Shown here: positions 40,604 through 52,547 of the stretch, piece by piece | How the letters are laid out: each line of letters opens with the position of its first letter | Numbering within the stretch: position 1 is the stretch's first letter | NCBI GenBank assembly: GCA_012656075.1 | Contig: JAAKBF010000042.1 | Coordinates: 795,637-859,636 of the forward strand | Source: Phytophthora hibernalis | Taxonomy: Eukaryota > Oomycota > Peronosporomycetes > Peronosporales > Peronosporaceae | Length of the DNA stretch: 64,000 nucleotides | Reading direction: 5' to 3' | Notes under the pieces: generated by a model | Database searches by the model: none | Told to the model about the DNA's origin: nothing | Seen by the model: the letters and a program-made list of their open reading frames with translations, nothing else | Position numbers and translations under genes: made by a program

Positions 40604-42823
40604 TTGAGGTCTAGAGATCGGATATCTCACAGGCCTGACTTGTTCTCAGATAGAACGAGGTTCTCAACCGTAATACTAACAGACTCCCTGAGTCTACGTC
40701 TTCCTCTGACGCTAAAGGCTACGGCAGCTCCGCTGCAGCTGAAGAGAGCGCGACCGAGGCGACGACCTGGGATCCTGAAGCGGACGCCGCCACGGAGGTG
40801 ACAGGTGTCGCCACCGACGACACCGTCGGCAGTCCCCCGACGAAGCCAACAGAACAGTAGACGACTGGGATACTGGGGCAGCCGACACACTCGGTAATGC
40901 TGGAGTAGACTCAGTCAAACCGAAGGTGTCGCGACCAGGCAGACGAGAGTGGGGCCGACGGAGCGGGAGCGACCGCAACCTTAGGGGTGACCAGAGTAGA
41001 CTGCAGCACAGAAGCTTGGGAGCCCTCAGACGACTGAGCAGAGCAAATGATGAAGTCATCTGAGACTGCCAGGGTCACCAGCTATCTCTTGGAGTGCTAG
41101 GTGGCTATCATCGAAGCACTGCGAGTAAGCCGACCATCGCGGCGAGTAGGAGAAATCACCGCCGACGAGAACGGTTCATACGCCGGAACCGCCGCGTGAG
41201 CTTCGGTGTCAACTTCACTCCCTCCTCTGACAAGTCCACGACTTCAGCCGGAGTCTAAAGCACCGAGGACTCAGGGGCAGGCATATGCGCAGGCTAACCC
41301 GATGGTGATTAGGCCGGAGGGCTCGGTGGCAACGGGAAGACGCCGACAAGAAGAGCGGCACGTCGTCCAAATCATCGGCGTCTTCAGCACCGACGGCCGA
41401 GGCCTTCACCATAGCCTTGGACCTGTCGTCCGAGCCAAAGACGCCTTGGTCGCTGTCCTCCGAACTCTCGGAGAAAACACTCGGTGGCGCAAGCCCAAGG
41501 AGCTCCCAGTCATGGTCACCGGCGGTAAAACCAGAACGAGGGTGGCAAGAAGATGTTAGAAGAAGTGGCGCCGCCGGGCGATATAACCTGCAACTTATTG
41601 TTGTCTTGGCCGAAGTTGTACGTATGAATAACCATCAGACGGAGCGGCTAATTCAAAAGTGAGTTCCGTCCCCAGCTCTTCATTCGATTGGGTTCTCTTT
41701 CCTTCGTTAGCCTTGGTTGCCACTCAATAACATTTCTTAAGCTCAGTATACTTATAGTAATACCAAGGTCCAACCAATTGGCATCTGTTTCTAACTAAAA
41801 TTAGAAACCAGATCTGTTTACCAATAATTGGTACTTAACCTTTAAAACAGCACAAAACTTACCAGCAGAAGTAAGCACCAAGGTATCGTCATCGAGGACC
41901 TGAAGAGCCGAGTGTTGGCGCAGGATGGATCTCACACGCTTAACGCTCGCGACCTGAGCCTCCAGAGCCTGGACTTGGGGCGGGACCAAGCCCGCCGACG
42001 CTTGGTCCAACGCGGCGATATCCGACCGAAGCTTGGCCAATTGTTCGATGCATCAGCCTTGAAATGCTCTCGATCTTGGTGGACGAGCCTCTGGGCCGAT
42101 GTCAACGAATCTTCAGTGGACCTCGCGCGAGCAGCCCAGGCCGCCACGACGATGTGGTCCTTGCGGAGTTCATCCAGGGCGTCACCGGCGCGGCTCTCTT
42201 TGCTCGACGCCTGATTGCTGAAGATCTCGAATTTCTCTCGCTCCTGAGTCTAGTTCAGAAACCGGTCCTCGGTGTTGGTGAGCCGGACCGTGAGCTCTCC
42301 GACCTCGTTCAGGAGTTCGACGATGAGATCGGTAGTCGAGGGGTAGTCACAGCAGCCGACAAGACCTCGTCGAGGTCTATAGAGTTTTCCATGCGGCCAT
42401 CCAGTACTCTGTCGAGCCCTGGCGCGCCACACCAACGACGAGCTGGCCCAGCTGAAAATGTTGTTGCTCGACTAGAGCTGGAACCGACAGCTCGGGCGGG
42501 GCGGCGTACGGATGAGTGCCACCCGTGGCATCGGTTTAGCAGCCGACCAAGACCAGGCAGTTCAAGTGCGACCCACCTGGTTGTACTTGAACCCTGAGAT
42601 CCGAAGGACGACGTAGAAGAACCACCGTGGAGGTAGGCCAGGCCAGGCAAGGTCTCGGGCGAGGAAGGCGACGTTGCGGGGGACGGGCCACCTTGAGCAC
42701 CACTGACGGAAGGGAGAGCGTCATCTGATTGTTGGACCGCCTGTGTCGAGCCTCCAGATGAGCTAAAGGTGTCGGTCGGGGTATCAGCAACTTCCTAAAG
42801 GGAAATACGAGGATGGAGAACAA
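40604..42823 (-). pseudogene. Unassigned degenerate coiled-coil/acidic coding region
   Basis: Minus-strand frames from 42823 down show Leu/Arg/Ala-rich heptad text (VELLNEVGELTVRLTNTE, QALEAQVASVKRVRSILRQ). Near 41873 there is a GTAAGT donor, followed by AT-rich intron-like DNA to about 41660. Below that lies a Ser/Asp/Glu-rich part (SVFSESSEDSDQGVFGSDD). Many frame breaks are present. It may be a gag-like or other retroelement protein, related in style to the antisense genes in elements C and D, but I could not align them. Family unknown. Confidence 0.35.
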
Positions 42824-42849
42824 GCACAGAGGCGTCCGAAGCTGTCGGA

Positions 42850-43139
42850 GGTGTGCAGGGGAGCAAATGATTACTGGACGCGAAGTTTGAAGCCGTCGCG
42901 ACGCGCACTACTTGCGGTAGCTTACAGAGGCGGGGGTAGGTGTGGCGTTCGGTTTGGCCCTGCTCGCCAGTTGCATGCAGGATATCCTATATGTTTACAA
43001 ATCAACCGATTTGTCGCGTTAATAAGAAGCACAGCCCCGCGTTGATTTATATAAACGGGGAAATTATTTTTAGATGTCAGTCCTGAGATTTGAAGCTCGT
43101 TTTATTAGCGGCCTCTCCAACCTATTTATAATTAATGAC
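42850..43139. other. Spacer, no gene recognised
   Basis: Short AT-rich spacer between the degenerate coiled-coil region and the hairpin at 43140; no coding evidence. Confidence 0.4.
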
Positions 43140-43173
43140 CTCAGAATGCCCATGCTTAACTGGGCATTCTGAG
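43140..43173. repeat. Perfect 13-bp stem hairpin
   Basis: CTCAGAATGCCCA (43140-43152), 8-nt loop TGCTTAAC, then its exact reverse complement (43161-43173). A TATATAAA box follows at about 43184, just upstream of the unassigned ORF. Confidence 0.75.
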
Positions 43174-43212
43174 CGTCCACAACATATATAAACGCACCAC
43201 GAGAGAACTTGC

Positions 43213-43651
43213 TAGAGTCGAAGTAAGGATTCAGGAATTTGGGAAGACAAGCAGTAATGTTATCCCTGTTGAAGATGCAAAGACGGTCTACGTTTTAGCT
43301 GGAGCAAAGGTGATCTCGACTCTGAATGGATATAGTACTCTAGGAAAACGAATTGAAACTCTATATGAAGCTAAGCCAATACGCACAGCAGGCGGGTCTA
43401 GTGGCTGTTACGGCCGAAACAAGACGAACTACAGTAGTTCAGCATATGCACCGTTCATATAGGCTAACCTTCTACCATACTACAGCCATGCCTGTGACGA
43501 GAACCTGGGTTTGGCACCAATGGTTTTCGAGGATATACCAACCCAGTTTCAGAATTCACCAATCAAGTTTGAAAATGCACCAAGGAGCTCGACTGCGTCA
43601 CCAACCAAAACCTTCACTAATTTCACCACGAACACCAAAACATCACACTGA
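43213..43651 (+). pseudogene. Unassigned ORF with a single in-frame stop
   Basis: One frame stays open for 146 codons apart from one TAG at about 43459. The text on both sides looks protein-like (EDAKTVYVLAGAKVISTLNG before; MVFEDIPTQFQNSPIKFENA after). No ATG opens it. It lies downstream of a hairpin and a TATATAAA box. I recognise no domain. It could be a decayed host gene or a fragment of an integrated element. Confidence 0.35.
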
Positions 43652-43659
43652 AGTAGTTA

Positions 43660-44300
43660 ACCTGAAAGCAATGGATTTTGTATCCACTATGCTTAGAAGA
43701 ATCGCTGATTGGACTGTGGTTGGTGAACCGGACCGCATTAATACACACTACCAGTCCGCATTTGGTGGAAGCAGATAACTTGGCTTTTAGGTGATCTTCT
43801 CCTCCAACCTACACCACCTCCTTTTTCTTTTTTTCTTCTTCTGTTTTTGTTCGTTTCGACGACATGCACTTTATGATGTGTATCTAAGCTGATGAGATCA
43901 GCTGTGAGCTCTCGTGGCCTCAGCGCCTGCGCTTCCTGACCTCGTCTTCGTAATCAATTGTGCGCTGGGTAAGGCGTGGACGGCGGGTACTGCGACGTCT
44001 CGGAGGATATTCTGCCAGCGGATGCGACTGGATTGTTTCAGTTGGTCTAACATTCGTGGTCGCGCTTGCGTTATCATATACTACACCGAGTTGCCATTGT
44101 CGTCGCGTGTTGCTGTCGGCCGGGGACCGCGCTAGTCGAGAACCGATCTGCATCAACCTATGGTTAACTCGAGCCTGATTATCCACATCCACCATGGCAG
44201 ATGCCAGATCGACAACTTCTGTTGGACTGTACGCCTCTCGTGAAAGGAATGCTGACGAGCTGTCGTGGCGTACGTCGTCACTCTCACCACTGCTACCCAG
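43660..44300. other. No gene recognised
   Basis: Frames are short and without known content. A T-rich stretch lies near 43815-43850. The 3' end of the MULE remnant lies at the right edge. Confidence 0.4.
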
Positions 44301-44307
44301 TGTCTAG

Positions 44308-46315
44308 TTAATCGATCGACCAGAAGGTCCACGTTCTGCCTGAATGTGCGCACGCTGAAGCCGCATAGGTATCTGAATTCGCTCCAACTAGCTCGTTGTT
44401 GTTACGGCTTGTTTCCGCAATCCGAACTGTGGCTTGTGCGGGTCTCCTGTTTGTATGAGCCCGGCGACGTGGACGGTGGACGTTGGAGACAAATGGACGA
44501 GGAACCAGAGCAGTTCCCGGTCCACGGACCCCAGAATCGAAGCCTGCGGCTAGAACGTGAAGACACATTCCATGCTTAGCGTTGCAAGGGCAATTACACG
44601 ATAGCGCCTGTGCATCCACCATCCAACCCTGTTGTGACATACCTTTCATGTGCACCCGAATACCGTTTGCAGAGCACACGGTCTTAATTTTTGCCAGCAC
44701 ACCCACTGCGTCGACGGATAGATTGATATGGATAACCCTGAACAGCACGACGGGGAGGTTTTCCACAAGAAATCGCGTAGGCTTCAGATATCGATAAGGT
44801 TTCAGCCATGCAAACAGCTTGAGAAGGCGTCCTGAGGCCTCGGGGCTGTCCTTGAAATCTCGTCGCTCAGCTAGAAACGTATGTTGAGAAGCCCTCATTC
44901 CCTCAAGCATTTGATTTGGTGTAGCGCGAGGGTTATTGCGGATTATCTTATAGATGCGTGGAACTGCTCTAACGGGTTGTTAGTGACAGCATAACACTTT
45001 GGAGTCAGGAACGCCTGCCAGTCATAGAATCGGCTGCCCATCCCCGACTTCTTGATGTATTTGGCCATCGTGAGCGCAGGACTACGAGCTGAATAAGCTC
45101 CCCATTTTGCGAGGATACTTGTCTTCAAGTCTTCGTACGGGTCGGAAGCCCGTAGTGGAGATCATACATATATTCAAAGAACTGTATACGAGCATCCAGA
45201 TCCACCCCTTTCGACTGGAGGTGCTTGACAATGTTGTCCATAACTTGAGTACTCGATAGGACGGTAGTTCAGTAGCACAAGCGCTGTAATGTGCCTTATC
45301 ACCGTCCATCATGACAAAATCGGGGCAAATACGTCGCCAATCTACTCGTGAATGGCTCGTTTCAGGTAGCGAAGACATCAGGACACGTCAGAATGCTTTC
45401 GTCTTGACGTGCAAAAGTACCCAAGTGGAATGAAATGTCCATAGCTGTCCGAATAGCCAAGCACAAACGCAGGATATTTCTGCAGTACTGTGTTGAACGT
45501 GCTATCAACGTGGATCGTCGTAGTTCGGTGTGCATTCTTTTGGACTCGCATGTAATCATCCAGGAGCTTGTAGCAAGTCATTCCAACGCTAAATGGATCC
45601 TCCTCTGCTCTACCCCGACCCTCGATACCCAGCGCCTGTCACTCCGAACGCAGTCACTGAAATATAGCACTGCTTCTGTACTTGACGCGCGTAGACCGAC
45701 CTCGTCGTACAGAGCCTCATCAATCATCTCAACGACTAGACGAGTGTCGTCACCAGGGTGATTGCGTCCCCAGCGCTGAAGAAAGTATCCAACCTGGTTT
45801 TTCTTCCGAACTGGCCCTCGTAGTTCCTCGACCGCGATCTCTGAGACAATTAGCGAGAAACGTTGCTGCGTTGTTGCAGCCGAGCGTCTCTTCAGCTCTG
45901 TGGTGATCACGTCCTTCATGGAGTGTGTCAAACGTTGACGAGGTGGTGATGGGGGCTGAAGGTCATTCATTACGTGAGCTCCTAGCTAGAACACAACGGT
46001 TGTTGATCCAGCTTCACACGTGTTAATGTTAATTTTGTATCGACAATAACAGAGATCATCGTCTTCGTTGCCGAGGCATCGCGCAGACAGACAGTTCGTC
46101 AGAAGTGACCTCATCTCGTGGTCATCCATGGCCAGATCTATCTCCGAGGTGACCCAATGATCAATTGTGCACCTGCACTTGTTGTTCTTTTCCGTGGCAA
46201 AACGGGGCAGGATGGACGTAATGTACTGGTCGCCCTCATCTTCGCCGCGATCGGTTCTCCAGGTTTGCCTCCATTTGGGAAGGTCGACGTCATCGTGGTC
46301 CGACATCGACCACAA
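44308..46315 (-). pseudogene. Mutator-like (MULE) transposase remnant
   Basis: Six minus-strand frames follow each other as one degraded transposase. In order: a Cys/His-containing N-terminus (46315-45986), a helical region (45970-45578), the MULE core start with TIHVDSTFNTVLQKYPAFV (first Asp, about 45500), DFVMMDGDKAHYSACATELP (second Asp, about 45310), FLTPKCYAVTNNPLEQFHAS (about 44990) and a C-terminal SWIM-type zinc finger CNCPCNAKHGMCLHVLAA (about 44590). This matches the MULE domain plus SWIM order. Each frame ends in a frameshift or stop, so it is dead. I looked for terminal inverted repeats on both sides without success. Confidence 0.85.
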
Positions 46316-47333
46316 CTTGCGGTATCACAATTCAAGTGCTTGTTCGAATGCCAATGCAAGACTGATCATCAGCTGCCCGCATTGAACGGAATTGGGTGGA
46401 GCTCGTTTGCCTTGCACTCGGTGATGTTCGTTTGTCTTGCGCTGGGATGGAGACAAAGCCACATTACCACAGTGTTCACCCATTCATATCACGAGCAAAC
46501 AGTAGGACGTGTTGGTGACTTTAGTCAATAGTGCTGGTAATTTCTCTGATTACTTGGTTGGTGACACGCCTGAAAACCTTGGTGTTGTGCGATTTTATGT
46601 TGGTGCAACACGCGCAGATCTTTGGTGCCAAACCCAGTTCCTCGTCTGTGTTCTTGCATCGACGTACAACGCTTTTTCAGACTGCATATATGATTACGAG
46701 GTTAACCCGCGATTTATGTACAAATTAAAATGACCCGATGCAGAAATAGCCACCATTTAACCCATTGCAAATCCTACATGAGGATTTCTTTACCGCCTCA
46801 TTCAACAAGACAAAGCAATCGGTTTTCACAATAAGTCGTCTGATAACTGAATGCCAAGATCTTTATTGCCAACAGTTGAATGATTTGCAGCTGATTTTCC
46901 CGTAGTCTATTTGGGAGGCTGGTCTAATTTAATCAAGCCATCTTAATTATTCTATTTTAGAGTGTTACCCAACATATCCCTCATGACATCCCTCCTGCGG
47001 ATTTCACGCGATTTTTTAATTTGAGCAACTTGGCAACATTGCAGAGTCATTGGCTGAAAAGTTCGCAATAAGACCTTTTCAACGATATCCCGTGGAATGC
47101 TCAGCCGGATTTAGCCCGACCGACGGAAAGGGCGGGTTGTTACAGGCAATGCGTGTTATTAATAATACCAAGAAACAAAAAAGTGTCGTCGTGTTGTAGT
47201 AATGTGGAACATGTAGTAGCGACTCCGTCTCCTTGCACTTCCGAAAGTACCATAATGTTTGTACCATTTGCCAATTGTGCCCCCCTATTGAGATAAAATG
47301 CAAGGTGTCTCCCTCGTTCACACGTTCCCCCGC
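46316..47333. other. Intergenic, no gene recognised
   Basis: About 1 kb; frames are short and unremarkable. The left end may include the lost N-terminus of the MULE; the right end must hold the annexin 3' end. Confidence 0.45.
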
Positions 47334-48322
47334 TCAATGCGTTGGAGAGTCAAACACGGCCAGTGCCAACTTGCCGTAGTCGCCGCTGACTTCGCCCTGG
47401 ATGCGGTCTCGCAGGTCCTTGCCGTACGTCTTCTTGTACACGGGGCGGATGTCGCGCAGCACCAGGTGGTAGCGCACGAGTGCTGCGCTCAGTGCGTTCT
47501 CGTCCGTGCCGAATCCCCTCATTGTGTTCTCGAAGAGCTCGAGAGCAGCACGAGCGGCTCCAGCACCATGCGCACGAGGAAGAGCAGAGCGTCCTCTGCG
47601 TCGCCTCCAAACTCCGCCTTGACCGCGTGGGCGATATCATGCTTGTGCTTCTTCTCGTACGCGGCGTTGACCCCGCGCAAGTGCTGCGGCGGACAAGTGA
47701 CAAGGATGTTAATGAACTCGTGCTCCTTGGTGCCCAGGCGACCCTCGCCGGCCTTGTAGAGGGCCTCGGCGTCTGCCTCCGCCTTCTGTGGGGTGTGGAT
47801 GGCAGGGTTGAAGTCCTCCAGAGGCGCCTGCAGAGAGGCCAGCACGGCCTTCTTGAGGTCGCCACCCAGCTCACTGTCCAGGACGGAGCCCAGGTCCTTG
47901 TTGTACCTGTCAAAGTACGTCTTCTTGAGGATGCCCATCTCCACGTTGGTGCGCCCCATGACGACGGGGAAGATGAGCTTCTCCTTGGTGCCCAGGCCTT
48001 TGGTGGCCTTCCGGAGGATGGCGGCGTCCGCCTCGGGCAGAGGCCGCGCGATGAGCTGAAGCAGGTGGCCGAAGTCGCCCGACGTCTCGCTCTTGAGCAC
48101 CTTCTTGAGCTCCTTGCCAAACAGCTGCTGGTAGCGCACCGAAATGAGGAAACGCTGGTCCGACGACTTGGTACCCAGCGCCGCGATAAGCCCCTCCTCG
48201 TCCGTTCCCAGGCCCTTGCACGCGTCGTGGATGACCTGGCATGCTTTATCGACCTCCGGCGCAAAGTTGAGCGACGCCCCGTTGTAAACGGCGTGGTTCG
48301 CGGGTGGGTACAGGTTCAGCAT
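47334..48322 (-). CDS. Annexin (four repeats), frame broken before repeat 4
   Basis: Calcium-dependent phospholipid-binding protein. From the ATG at 48322 (MLNLYPPANHAVYNG) three annexin repeats follow in one frame: residues about 25-90 (KGLGTDEEGLIAALG), 100-170 (KGLGTKEKLIFPVVMGR) and 190-260 (EGRLGTKEHEFINILVTC). The fourth repeat (MRGFGTDENALSAALVRYH, ending at 47334) is in another frame; the change lies near 47545 in a GC-rich stretch. The GxGTDE calcium loops are kept in repeats 1 and 4, and degenerate (GLGTKE) in 2 and 3. The rest of the gene is well conserved, so the single frame change may be a sequence error. Oomycete annexins are found in membranes and cell wall and are often abundant; that is family knowledge. 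Confidence 0.85.
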
Positions 48323-49540
48323 AGCGAGGTTGAGAATCGCTTGCGCTTGACGAGAGAAATTGGATAATGACCGCAAGGAAGATCGACGGATACTTTTGAA
48401 GCACCTGATATCCCATCATTTGACTTGGTTTGAGTATCGGAATTTACCCACGATTGTGACATGCGGGGCCTAATTATCAGGCTTTTATAACTTGGCCCTC
48501 TGCCTAAAATGCCTAGGTGTGTTTGGACTCGGGTCGAGGACCCAGCAAAAGCAAACCTGGAAGCGTTCGCGTGCTTGCGAACATCAAACAGACAAGAAAT
48601 TTCGCATTACGTTATGATCCCCAAGATGCACAAGACTCACTACACCCATACGTCAGCCACTTCACGACCCAAGATAAAAGACAATCCCATCCACGACATA
48701 CGCCACGTACATGTATTGCATGTTAGTTCGAAGTATAAGGCTTCTTTAGCACGTAAACATAGTCGTGGAGGGGTTAATTAATGTACGGTTCATTCGAGGA
48801 AGGCCAAGAAGCAGGGAACCCGGAAAATATATTTACAATCAGAATATTTATATTTTTAGCTGCAATATCGTATTTGAGTTTTCTATTGTCCTTTTGCAGA
48901 CTCCGAGAAACAGTTTGACGAAGTGACGTGCTCTATGAGTAGTACTGAAGCTAAGGAGGGGAGGAGAAGAGCAGCGGGTAACAGTCGCTAAAAGCGAAGA
49001 GAAGATGGCTGGAAGTGAGCTCGCTGGGGGAAGTGATACTCAGTGTTGACAGTCTGCGTCATCGCTTTTAGAATTTACTGCCGTGGTACTGCACTCCAGC
49101 AGCTTGCCGGGGTATTCTCGCAACGAATGTGAAGATCATACGGAAGATCAGAAAGGTGAAAATGAGGAAGAGTTACAATTCCAGAACAAAACACAAGAGC
49201 AGAGTGCAGCTGACCAACTGAAATAATTGCCTCTACTACCGGCCGCAAGTCCTGCACGACCAGAACCAGTTCTGGAGCATGTTATATCATCGTCAAAAGG
49301 CATCCTTTCGTGTAGGTCTCACAAATCGAGTTCATCCTCTCGTGAAGAAGGTGAGAAGATTCCAACCGAAACTGCGAAGACGCTCGACAGCTTTGTGAGT
49401 TTGGTTGTATTAATACATGTATATTATTGAGAAAATATTTTCTCGAATACCCCAGCAAAGAGCTGGACCCTGCTCCTATAGATGGCATGTGTGAAGACAG
49501 CCCTGCTAACATGTAAAGAGCAAAAACTTAGCCCGACGAT
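48323..49540. other. Upstream of annexin, no gene recognised
   Basis: Short frames only. Around 49110-49395 several plus frames have acidic or Ser-rich text (ENEEELQFQNKTQEQ; SSSSREEGEKIPTE), and a GT-AG intron can be drawn from about 49395 to 49451, so there may be decayed exons upstream of the ORF at 49541. Confidence 0.4.
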
Positions 49541-49831
49541 TTGTGGAGTTCGGCCAACACACCAGCATCACCTAGCCTTCCAGCCCCCACCAGAGGTAGT
49601 GATGGTCAAGATTCAATGCACGCAACAATCGTACCGTCATCGGAATTGCTAGCAGATAACCCAAGCCTTTCCTCTGAAGTAATCGCGCATAGTGTGGAAA
49701 ATGAGGACGAAGTAGAAATGGAAGATGGCGAGGTGCCTGGAGAAGAAGACTATCAAATCGCTAAGATGCTTCTTGGACGAATTGCGCTTGAGCCTCGAGT
49801 TGAGGCATCATTACGCCAGGTCAACAACTGA
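49541..49831 (+). CDS. Acidic hypothetical ORF, possible terminal exon
   Basis: A 96-codon frame; Ser/Pro/Ala-rich at first, then an acidic run (VENEDEVEMEDGEVPGEEDY) and a short helix ending EASLRQVNN. No ATG of quality opens it. It could be the last exon of a gene whose earlier exons lie between 48900 and 49450. Unassigned. Confidence 0.3.
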   Translation: MWSSANTPASPSLPAPTRGSDGQDSMHATIVPSSELLADNPSLSSEVIAHSVENEDEVEMEDGEVPGEEDYQIAKMLLGRIALEPRVEASLRQVNN

Positions 49832-50264
49832 AAGTCATGTTATTCTCTAGAATGGTACTCATTTCTCCAGATAATCGCGTTTTTCTCGGTCTTGCGCACG
49901 GGCACAATCTCCTTTCGTGTGATAAATTTCTTCCCCTGAGGTGTCAAAATACTTGTCGACGGAACCAAGAAATCCTCGGCTTTCTTGACGTGGTATGTGT
50001 AGCTATAAACTGACTGCTGTCCGAAGGCCTCAGAGTGCTCGCGAACGTGACTGAAACGCAGCCAACATATTCTTCCTGATTGTGGATTGTGACGGGGGCT
50101 TTCTCGAGCGTCACGCGCTTTCCGCTAGTCAGTTTTGCGTTCTTGACGATACGGACGGGTTTTGAATGAGCCGGACCTCTGAGAATATCGGAGATTTTGT
50201 CCAGTTGAGACGGTTTTGCTGCAAATGCTACCATGGGCAATGAACTTGAGCTGATTTTTGTCAA

Positions 50265-50630
50265 CTACAAGCTGACGCTCCCGCTTTCTTCATCACAGAT
50301 ATGTACACTCTTGAAGTACTCAGCATTCAATTTGCCGTCGCCATGTGTCCCTCCGAATACCAAGTCCTTCGAGGGCAACGCGGAGAAGTCAGGCCCTTTT
50401 GTGTTTTCAAGATCGCCTGCTTCTTGTGATACAGGTTTCGGATGATTGATGTTGTCGACAAATGGCTGGCGAAGGTCTTCGCGGTGAGCTTTACTTGGAG
50501 CGTGAGCGTGTTTATGTTTATAGTGTTCGCCCGGTTGGCGAGGCGCTGGATAGATAAATCCACGCTGCGTAGTCCATTTCGTGCTGCCTCCCATCGCTTC
50601 CATTTGTCGCAGTGCCTCCGGGTTGACCAT
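50265..50630 (-). CDS. Hypothetical protein, 5' part of a gene copied in the adjacent palindrome
   Basis: From the ATG at 50630 a 121-residue frame, basic and rich in His, Lys, Gln and Pro (RGFIYPAPRQPGEHYKHKHA, PFVDNINHPKPVSQEAGD). I do not recognise the family. Coding probably continues below 50264 in another frame (50264-49944, RIVKNAKLTSGKRVTLEKAP), perhaps after an intron. The first 79 residues recur exactly on the plus strand at 52310, inside the inverted copy, whereas the sequence beyond residue 79 is found only here, so this copy is the original. Confidence 0.5.
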   Translation of the reverse strand: MVNPEALRQMEAMGGSTKWTTQRGFIYPAPRQPGEHYKHKHAHAPSKAHREDLRQPFVDNINHPKPVSQEAGDLENTKGPDFSALPSKDLVFGGTHGDGKLNAEYFKSVHICDEESGSVSL

Positions 50631-52547
50631 GCTAAGTGCAAGTGACTGGAATCACGGCTATACGTGTATATGGCATGGCGGTTCTTGGACAACCTCTCAC
50701 GTTGTTTTTCCTGGAGAACGTCTTGGATCTGTGCACACAATGTAATAACATGTGAGACGGATCTGTGCACACAATGTAATAACATGTGAGACGGCGTCAA
50801 ACAAAAAGCTGCTTATGAACCTAAGTACGAATCACGATTTAAGTACACCATCGGCATCTATTGAGCTGCATTGAATTCTGAAATACGTCCATCTGAAAAA
50901 AGTATCTCCTTTCTCAGGCCCTCATAATGGGGTACATTTTAGATTGGTATGAAGGCATCAATTTTTCGATTCGTTTATTATTTGAAAGCCCTTGTAAAAA
51001 CCACTCGGATAGGAGTGTTATTCGTTTTGTTACGAGTGAAAGGTACATAATATTTAAGATTTTCGGTTAGGTACGAAAAATGAAGGGTCAACTTTAAAGG
51101 CGATTATCTCGAAATTTCCAAATTGTTCGTAAGCATCAGTTCGTTTGACCCGCCGTCTCATGTTTTATGAACACTGCAGCTGTGTTCAATAGGGCACGTA
51201 CCCGAAACTTCTGGTCACTGTGCAGGTCGGAGTCGTTACTACAACATTACTACAGATTCCGCCCACTAACTTGCACACATAGTCTTTCTATACCCCTGGT
51301 AAATCAGTACAGACTCAGTATCATTTTCAAGAGGAATGAGTGGCTAAATAAGGGACTTCAATAATATTGCGAATATGTTGCTCTCATCCCGATACCGTCG
51401 TGTTGTACAGATTCCGCCCAATAACTTGCACAGCTGCCCTTTTAAGTTCACATAGGTTATTAGTTATCCACCATAAATAACATAACCTGTATGAACTTAA
51501 AAGGGCAGCTGTGCAAGTTATTGGGCGGAATCTGTACAACACGACGGTATCGGGATGAGAGCAACATATTCGCAATATTATTGAAGTCCCTTATTTAGCC
51601 ACTCATTCCCTCTTGAAAATGATACTGAGTCTGTACTGATTTACCAGGGGTATAGAAAGACTGTGTGTGCAAGTTAGTGGGCGGAATCTGTAGTAATGTT
51701 GTAGTAACGACTCCGACCTGCGCTGTGACCAGAAGTTTCGGGTACGTGCCCTATTGAACACAGCTGCAGTGTTCATAAAACATGAGACGGCGGGTCAAAC
51801 GAACTGATGCTTACGAACAATTTGGAAATTTCGAGATAATCGCCTTTAAAGTTGACCCTTCATTTTTCGTACCTAACCGAAAATCTTAAATATTATGTAC
51901 CTTTCACTCGTAACAAAACGAATAACACTCCTATCCGAGTGGTTTTACAAGGGCTTTCAAATAATAAACGAATCGAAAAAATTGATGCCTTCATACCAAT
52001 CTAAAATGTACCCCATTATGAGGGCCTGAGAAGGAGATACTTTTTCAGATGGACGTATTTCAGAATTCAATGCAGCTCAATAGATGCCGATGGTGTACTT
52101 AAATCGTGATTCGTACTTAGGTTCATAAGCAGCTTTTGTTTGACGCCGTCTCACATGTTATTACATTGTGTGCACAGATCCGTCTCACATGTTATTACAT
52201 TGTGTGCACAGATCCAAGACGTTCTCCAGGAAAAACAACGTGAGAGGTTGTCCAAGAACCGCCATGCCATATACACGTATAGCCGTGATTCCAGTCACTT
52301 GCACTTAGCATGGTCAACCCGGAGGCACTGCGACAAATGGAAGCGATGGGAGGCAGCACGAAATGGACTACGCAGCGTGGATTTATCTATCCAGCGCCTC
52401 GCCAACCGGGCGAACACTATAAACATAAACACGCTCACGCTCCAAGTAAAGCTCACCGCGAAGACCTTCGCCAGCCATTTGTCGACAACATCAATCATCC
52501 GAAACCTGTATCACAAGAAGCAGGCGATCTTGAAAACACAAAAGGGC
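50393..52547. repeat. 2.15-kb near-perfect palindrome (inverted repeat)
   Basis: The left arm 50393-51460 and right arm about 51482-52547 are reverse complements with few changes, separated by about 21 bp. The left edge is GCCCTTTTGTGTTTTCAAG and the right edge CTTGAAAACACAAAAGGGC. Both arms contain the same 34-bp tandem duplication (starting GATCTGTGCACACAATG at 50728 and 50762 in the left arm) and the same 5' half of the hypothetical gene. A cruciform or hairpin of this size is unstable, so the duplication should be young. Confidence 0.92.
50728..50795. repeat. 34-bp tandem duplication
   Basis: Two direct copies of a 34-bp unit starting GATCTGTGCACACAATG, head to tail. The reverse complement pair is present in the right arm at about 52145-52212, so it arose before the palindrome. 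Confidence 0.85.

Noticed and set aside
46316..47110. Terminal inverted repeats of the Mutator-like element.
   Set aside because: I compared the flanks at 43080-44300 with 46316-47110 by eye and found no convincing match; the ends may be lost.
47480..48367. Plus-strand open frame of 295 codons opposite the annexin.
   Set aside because: The annexin repeats on the minus strand explain the sequence; the GC-rich codons keep the opposite frame open.
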